Shown here piece by piece: positions 6,502 through 10,617 of a DNA stretch of 10,617 nucleotides. The notes under the pieces were generated by a model, which was not told where the DNA came from, did no database searches, and was given only the letters and a program-made list of their open reading frames with translations. This DNA comes from Actinomycetota bacterium (GTDB lineage: Bacteria; Actinomycetota; UBA4738). Numbering within the stretch: the stretch's first letter is position 1; the number at the start of each line of letters is the position of its first letter. The DNA lies in assembly GCA_005885015.1 (NCBI GenBank), contig VAYG01000154.1, positions 1 through 10,617 on the forward strand, given 5' to 3'. The position numbers were made by a program, and so were the translations under genes.

Positions 6502-7561
6502 AATCCGCCGCGGCGACCGAGCGCGGGTAGCTCGCCACGGGATAGCTCTCCACCGCGCCGAACGTCCCGTCGCCATTGCCAAGAAGCACGGAGACCGAGC
6601 CGTCGCCGCCGACGTCGGTGCTGATCAGGTCGAGGAAGTTATCCCCGTTCACGTCACGCGTGATGAGCGTCCCCTGGGAGGCGGGGACCGTGTAGGTGTT
6701 CGCACTCCCGAAGGTTCCATCGCCGTTCCCCCGGAGGACCGAGATCTGGTCGGGCTCGCTCTTGACCGCCACGTCGACCTTGCGATCGCTGTCGAATCGG
6801 CCGAACGTAACCGCATCGGGGAAGGGACCGACCGGATAGTGAACCGGCACCCCGAAGGTTCCATCCCCGTTGCCGAGCAGGATGGCGAGCTGGCCGGATC
6901 CGAGCTCGGCCGCCGCCAGATCCAACTTCCCGTCCTTGTTGAGGTCCCGGACCTCAGGGTCGACGGGATTGGACAGCGACCCTCCAAAGGGGATGGCCGT
7001 CCCGAACGTGCCGTCGCCTTGATTCATCAGCACCGATGTGGGACCCACGAGATCGGGCGCCCCGTCGCCGTTCAGGTCCGCGGCCACGAGCGAATTCGCG
7101 TACGAATCCATCGAGTACGAGACCTTGGGATCGAAGCCCCCTCCGCTTCTGCCGAAGCGCACGGAAACGCGGTTACTGGTGGTGCCCACGGCCACGTCGG
7201 GGCGTCCGTCATGATTGAAGTCGGCCACGGCCAGGGACCACCCCTTCCCGTTGACGCTGTACGGGACTGCCGCCGCGAAGGTCCCGTCCCCGTTGTTGAG
7301 GAGGATCCACATGGCCGGCTTGGACCCCACCGCCACGGCCAGATCAGGCGCGAGATCGTGGTTGAAGTCCGCCACCCGGACCGAATACGGGTTGGGGCCG
7401 GTCGCGTACGTCACGTACTGGCCGAAGCCGGCGAGCGCGGGGACGGTGAGCAGGAGCAGCATGCCCAGGACCAGGACTCCGATCAGGACCGCCCGGAGCA
7501 GAGCGCGGTGTCTCGGTCGCAGGGCGATCCCCTGGCTCTGCAATGGATCCGATGGACGCAC
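6422..7561 (-). CDS. Exported FG-GAP/VCBS repeat protein (integrin-alpha-like seven-bladed propeller)
   Basis: The product is 379 residues from GTG 7561. Residues 20-44 form a strongly hydrophobic export signal (LIGVLVLGMLLLLTVPALA, likely cut after PALA). Seven repeats of about 48 residues fill the rest, the number in integrin-alpha-type propellers. Each has a DxNxDGxxD-type calcium loop and most have LLGNGDGTF. The loops are DFNHDLAPD, DFNHDGRPD, DLNGDGAPD, DLNKDGKLD, RFDSDRKVD (degenerate), DVNGDNFLD and DFNNDGLVD. The protein ends at VSVLLGTP. GTG is preferred because GAAGGAGAGG lies just upstream; ATG 7663 would add 34 residues before the signal, with no ribosome site. Known relatives are secreted, calcium-stabilised, adhesive or substrate-binding proteins; the ligand here is unknown. 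Its 3' end overlaps the third SBBP-like gene by 80 bases. Confidence 0.88.
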   Translation of the reverse strand: MRPSDPLQSQGIALRPRHRALLRAVLIGVLVLGMLLLLTVPALAGFGQYVTYATGPNPYSVRVADFNHDLAPDLAVAVGSKPAMWILLNNGDGTFAAAVPYSVNGKGWSLAVADFNHDGRPDVAVGTTSNRVSVRFGRSGGGFDPKVSYSMDSYANSLVAADLNGDGAPDLVGPTSVLMNQGDGTFGTAIPFGGSLSNPVDPEVRDLNKDGKLDLAAAELGSGQLAILLGNGDGTFGVPVHYPVGPFPDAVTFGRFDSDRKVDVAVKSEPDQISVLRGNGDGTFGSANTYTVPASQGTLITRDVNGDNFLDLISTDVGGDGSVSVLLGNGDGTFGAVESYPVASYPRSVAAADFNNDGLVDLAVASQQASAVSVLLGTP

Positions 7562-7830
7562 GACCTCTCCTTCGGACGGGTGGACATGAGACGATACCCC
7601 TCGCGTCAACGCCGTCACAAGAGTCCGGCCCACGCGTGGCGACCGCTTGTCGGATCGGGCCATCGAGCTGGTGCCGCCAGGCTCCTCGGGCGCTGACCAA
7701 ATAAGCCGATCTCCGGCAATTCCCCCTTGCCTCAGCGGGGCCGCAGGAGTAAAAGGAGCGTCCCCGGCCCCCGGCTTGGGGACTGCCCCCGGGACGAGAA
7801 GCGGGCGATGGCGATGGAGGGAAGCAGGCG
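7562..7830. other. Divergent intergenic region between FG-GAP and phosphoesterase genes
   Basis: These 269 bases hold no credible gene. A TTGACG hexamer on the minus strand (7609-7604) might be a -35 for the FG-GAP gene, but no good -10 follows. The phosphoesterase leader has competing GC stems: GTCCCC (7760-7765) can pair with GGGGAC (7778-7783), and the overlapping CGTCCC (7759-7764) with GGGACG (7791-7796). GGAGGG (7816-7821) is the ribosome site for ATG 7831. Confidence 0.4.
7564..7573 (-). promoter_or_regulatory. Ribosome binding site fixing the GTG start at 7561
   Basis: On the minus strand the site reads GAAGGAGAGG. Its GGAG core is five bases before GTG 7561, and no comparable site precedes ATG 7663. 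Confidence 0.65.
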
Positions 7831-7998
7831 ATGAGGTTCCGCGACAGCGCGCGAAGGGCAGGGCTGCTCCTCCTGCTGGTGGGAGTCGTGCTCATGGCGA
7901 GCGGGCTCGGAGCCTTTGCCGACTCTCCGGGCATCACCGGGTTCGCCCCCCCGAGCGTGGCCACCGGCACTACGGTGACCATACGTCGACTCCGATAA
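7831..7998 (+). pseudogene. 5' fragment of the phosphoesterase gene: signal peptide and start of an IPT/TIG domain
   Basis: The frame opens at ATG 7831, nine bases after GGAGGG. It encodes a clear signal peptide (core LLLLLVGVVLMASGLGAFA, probable cut after AFA at residue 30). This is followed by the opening of an IPT/TIG immunoglobulin-like domain, SPGITGFAPPSVATGTTVTI. After residue ~50 the homology stops and the frame ends at TAA 7996-7998. The second half of the same domain (DNQITARVPSGATTGPITVT) resumes in the next frame from about 7982. The middle of the domain, about 20 residues, is missing, and the deletion length must be 2 modulo 3. Read with the 8015-9340 frame, this is one broken gene. 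Confidence 0.75.
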
Positions 7999-8014
7999 CC
8001 AGATCACCGCCAGG

Positions 8015-9340
8015 GTGCCCTCTGGCGCCACGACGGGGCCGATCACCGTGACGACTCCGGACGGTTCGGCCACCAGCACGGACTCGTTCGACGCGATCCC
8101 GATCGAGCACGTGGTCGTCATCTACCAGGAGAATCACTCCTTCGACAACGTCCTCGGCGCGTGGTGTGAGAAGAACCATCGGTGCGACGGCGTCACCTCC
8201 GGCAAGACCAGCACCGGACGTGAGGTCAAACTGGGCACGTCACCGGACGTCGCTCCCACCGTCGCCCACAGTCACGCCGCCCAACTCACCGCCATCGACG
8301 GCGGAAAGATGGACGGGTTCGACCGTATCCGCGGCTGCAAGCCCCCCAAGTACCCGTGCTACGTGCAGTACCAGCCCCCGCAGATCCCGAACCTCATCGC
8401 CTACGCGGACGCCTACGCGCTCTCGGATGCCACCTTTGAGGATGACACCCACATGTCGTTCGGGTCGCACCTCGACCTCCTGGCGGCCACGGCCGACGGA
8501 TTTACGGGCAACAATCCCCAGAGAACCAATTTCGGAAAGGGGCCGGGGTGGGGCTGCGATTCGTTCCGGGACGCTCAATACTACTTCCAGTCCAAAACCA
8601 TCCTCGTCCCCGCGTGCGTGCCTGACCAGGCCGGCAATGGCCCGTATCGATCCTCGCCGGTCTCCTACGTGCCGACGATCCTGACCCGCCTCGAGTCGGC
8701 CGGGATCTCCTTTGGGCTGTACCTGGGCCCCGGGAACACCGCTGGAGGGGACGGGTATAACTGGGCGCCCTGCCCCTACTTCTACGAGTGCCTGGGAGGG
8801 AGCCAGGCTGACCGGTGGCACCCGGCCTCCCAGATTCTGACCGACGCATCCAACGGCACCTTGCCCGCCGTCTCCTTTGTGACCCCCACCGGTCCGAACT
8901 CCCAACACAATGGCAACTCGATGGCGCAGGGAGACAACTGGATCGGGAGCATCGTTTCGGCCATCCAGCGCAACGAGGATCTGTGGCGGTCAACGGCCAT
9001 CTTCATCACCTACGACGATTGCGGCTGCTTCTACGATCACGTACCTCCCCCGTCTGGCCGCGGGATCCGGGTGCCCATGGTGATCGTCAGCCCCTACGCC
9101 CGGGCAGAGTTCACGGACCATAACCCCGCCCGGTTCGACTCGATGCTCGCCTACATCGAGCACACCTTCGGGCTGCAGTCGCTGGGGCAGGGCGACGCCG
9201 ACGCCTATGACTACGCGGACGCCTTCGACTACGGGCAGATCCCTCTGGGCGGGGTCCGGGCAGTCCGCACTCCCATCCCCCGCTGGGAGATGCGATGGAT
9301 CGCGGCCCACCCCCAGTCGCAGGAGGACGGGATCACCTAG
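8015..9340 (+). CDS. Phosphoesterase family protein (acid phosphatase/phospholipase C type) with N-terminal IPT remnant; 5' end broken
   Basis: The main body of a secreted phosphoesterase (PF04185-like). Members hydrolyse phosphate mono- or diesters such as phospholipids or organic phosphates. Residues 1-25 are the tail of an IPT/TIG domain. The catalytic domain then opens with HVVVIYQENHSFDN, where Glu39 and Asn40 match the usual metal ligands. The segment THMSFGSHL has a Ser four residues before His, like the nucleophile region of the family. ITYDDCGCFYDHVPPP has Asp334-Asp335 as metal ligands, followed by GIRVPMVIVSPYAR and a C-terminal block FDSMLAYIEHTFGL. These catalytic marks look intact. 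The GTG at 8015 lies inside the IPT domain, has no ribosome site and gives no export signal. The true start was surely ATG 7831 in another frame, so the protein is probably not exported unless the frameshift is a sequence error. The next propeller gene starts 54 bases downstream. Phosphatase versus phospholipase cannot be settled by eye. Confidence 0.85.
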   Translation: MPSGATTGPITVTTPDGSATSTDSFDAIPIEHVVVIYQENHSFDNVLGAWCEKNHRCDGVTSGKTSTGREVKLGTSPDVAPTVAHSHAAQLTAIDGGKMDGFDRIRGCKPPKYPCYVQYQPPQIPNLIAYADAYALSDATFEDDTHMSFGSHLDLLAATADGFTGNNPQRTNFGKGPGWGCDSFRDAQYYFQSKTILVPACVPDQAGNGPYRSSPVSYVPTILTRLESAGISFGLYLGPGNTAGGDGYNWAPCPYFYECLGGSQADRWHPASQILTDASNGTLPAVSFVTPTGPNSQHNGNSMAQGDNWIGSIVSAIQRNEDLWRSTAIFITYDDCGCFYDHVPPPSGRGIRVPMVIVSPYARAEFTDHNPARFDSMLAYIEHTFGLQSLGQGDADAYDYADAFDYGQIPLGGVRAVRTPIPRWEMRWIAAHPQSQEDGIT

Positions 9341-9382
9341 GCGGCAAGCGGAAGAACACGGACGGAGGCCCGGAGCCTCGAG

Positions 9383-9387
9383 AGGAG
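9383..9387 (+). promoter_or_regulatory. Ribosome binding site for the ATG at 9395
   Basis: AGGAG is seven bases before ATG 9395. It lies beside the palindrome CCTCGAGAGG (9376-9385), which could partly mask it. No promoter is evident in the 54-base gap, so co-transcription with the phosphoesterase is likely. Confidence 0.6.
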
Positions 9388-9394
9388 ACGGTTC

Positions 9395-10617
9395 ATGGGT
9401 CGTTGCTCGAGTCGGATGATGCCCGTGGCCCTGTCCCTCACCGTGGTGTGCGCCTGGGGCCCCCGTCCGGCGGTGGCCGGAACTGGCGGGACCGCGGCGC
9501 ATCTCCGCCCCGCCCTCTCGAGTTCGGCCGGGCCGGGCACGCCCGGGTCTCAGGTGTGGGAGAAGCGGTACAACGGCCCTGGGGACGCCGACGACTCCGC
9601 CAGCGCTCTGGCGGTGAGCCCGGACGGGAGCACGGTGTTCGTCACCGGGCGAAGCATTGGATCGCTGGGTTCCTACGACTACGCCATCGCGGCCTACGAG
9701 GCCTCGACGGGCACTGTGCGCTGGATCAAGCGCTACGACGGGCCGGGGGGCGGCTCAGACGTCCCCTACGCCTTGGCGGTGAGCCCGGACGGGACCACGG
9801 TGTTCGTCACCGGCGCCAGCACCGCTTCGAACGGGTACTACAACTACGGGACGGTGGCGTACAGAGTCTCAACCGGAGCGAGGGTCTGGGTGGCTCGATA
9901 CAACGGCTCGGGGAACACCGACGACACCGCCACAGCGATCGGGCTCAACCAGGACGGGACCATCGTGTTCGTCACGGGAAGGAGCTTCGGGTCGTCGGGT
10001 TCCTACGACTACGCCACCGTGGCTTATCGCGCCTCGACGGGGGATCGGCTGTGGGTCAGGCGCTACGACGGCGCGGGAAGCGGCTTCGACATCGCAACCG
10101 CCTTGGCGGTGAGCCGGGATGGCTCCACCGTCTTCGTCACCGGAGGGAGCACCGGTGCGTCGGGCGTCTTTCACTACGCAACCCTAGCGTACGCATCCAT
10201 GACGGGAGATGAGCTCTGGATCAAGCGCTACAACGGACATGGCACCGGTGGCGACCTCGCCAACGCCATCGCGGTGAGCCCCGACGGCACGGGGTTGTTC
10301 GTCACAGGGTACAGCAGTGGGCCGGCGGGGGATCCCGATTACGTCACCGTGGCGTATGAGGCCTCGTCGGGTGCGGGACTCTGGGTCCGGCGCTTCAGCG
10401 GGTCGGCGAACGCCGCGGATGCGGCCACGGCGCTGGGGGTGAGCCAGGACGGCGACGTGGTGTACGTCACCGGGTACAGCACGGCGGCCGGGGGCTCCTC
10501 GCGCTATGCGACCGTGGCGTACGCCGTTTCCACAGGCGCGCGGCTATGGGTCAAGTTCTACGACGGTCCGGGCGATGGCAACGACCACCCATACGCGATG
10601 GCGGTGAGCCCAGACGG
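9395..10617 (+). CDS. Exported SBBP/PQQ-like beta-propeller repeat protein (fourth paralogue, 3' end beyond window)
   Basis: 407 codons are open to the right edge with no stop. The signal peptide has core MMPVALSLTVVCAW and probably ends at RPAVA (residue 28). A Ser/Pro/Gly linker leads to repeats from Val54, close to the position in the other three paralogues. Six full repeats and the start of a seventh are visible (VWEKRYNGPGD, SPDGSTVFVTG, SYDYATVAYRASTG). No internal deletion is seen. This copy uses variants such as RWIKRYDGPG and LWIKRYNGHG, and glutamine or arginine in place of the usual proline of SPDG in some blades, so it is a diverged rather than recent copy. If the family rule of eight repeats holds, it should end about 240 bases past the window. 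It probably shares a transcript with the phosphoesterase upstream. Function unknown; secretion is well supported. Confidence 0.88.
   Translation, partial: MGRCSSRMMPVALSLTVVCAWGPRPAVAGTGGTAAHLRPALSSSAGPGTPGSQVWEKRYNGPGDADDSASALAVSPDGSTVFVTGRSIGSLGSYDYAIAAYEASTGTVRWIKRYDGPGGGSDVPYALAVSPDGTTVFVTGASTASNGYYNYGTVAYRVSTGARVWVARYNGSGNTDDTATAIGLNQDGTIVFVTGRSFGSSGSYDYATVAYRASTGDRLWVRRYDGAGSGFDIATALAVSRDGSTVFVTGGSTGASGVFHYATLAYASMTGDELWIKRYNGHGTGGDLANAIAVSPDGTGLFVTGYSSGPAGDPDYVTVAYEASSGAGLWVRRFSGSANAADAATALGVSQDGDVVYVTGYSTAAGGSSRYATVAYAVSTGARLWVKFYDGPGDGNDHPYAMAVSPD
9554..10617 (+). repeat. Tandem coding repeats of the fourth propeller protein (6 full, 1 partial)
   Basis: The blades start at Val54 with a period of about 165 bases. 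The seventh is cut by the window edge after VSPD. Confidence 0.83.

Noticed and set aside
6461..7696. 411-residue plus-strand open frame
   Set aside because: Antisense shadow of the FG-GAP gene in GC-rich DNA; the minus strand carries the calcium-loop repeats and a signal peptide.
7647..8051. Plus-strand frame spanning the phosphoesterase leader
   Set aside because: It has no ribosome site and no recognisable domain, and it conflicts with the signal-peptide frame at 7831.

Overview
The window is a high-GC bacterial segment with frequent GTG starts and purine-rich Shine-Dalgarno sites. It looks like an environmental, possibly actinobacterial, genome or MAG, but no phylogenetic marker is present, so this is an impression only. 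No RNA gene, IS element, integrase or CRISPR array was seen.

Layout: (i) 1-1044, minus strand, the 5' part of a fold-type I PLP aminotransferase that runs off the left edge. (ii) 1221-2789, plus strand, an exported protein made of eight ~55-residue beta-propeller repeats whose last repeat is broken by a deletion and frameshift. (iii) 2775-3278, minus strand, an orphan lipoprotein. (iv) 3375-4781, minus strand, a second eight-repeat exported propeller, divergent from (v) 4972-6501, plus strand, a third one. (vi) 6422-7561, minus strand, an exported seven-repeat FG-GAP/VCBS (integrin-alpha-like) propeller that overlaps the tail of (v) by 80 bases. (vii) 7831-9340, plus strand, an exported IPT/TIG-domain phosphoesterase (acid phosphatase/phospholipase C family) split by a deletion and frameshift inside the IPT domain. 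(viii) 9395 to the right edge, plus strand, a fourth member of the propeller family, incomplete.

Apart from the aminotransferase, every gene encodes an export signal, so about 9.4 kb is a block of secreted or surface proteins. Four are paralogues sharing a signal peptide, a linker of about 25 residues and then repeats built from LWVRRYNGPGN, ALGVSPDGS, VFVTG and DYATVAYDASTG. The three whose 3' ends are visible have eight repeats each, suggesting a closed eight-bladed propeller. The function is unknown. The repeats resemble SBBP (PF06739) and PQQ-like propeller repeats; I see no catalytic apparatus in them.

The most notable signal is recurrent damage: a 28-nt frameshifting deletion in the last repeat of the first propeller (just after a 59-nt stretch identical to its first repeat), an in-frame loss of about 19 codons in repeat 2 of the second, a lost natural C-terminus in the third, and a frameshifting internal deletion in the phosphoesterase. 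This could be real repeat-driven recombination and gene decay, or a read/assembly artefact. The two cannot be separated from one sequence.
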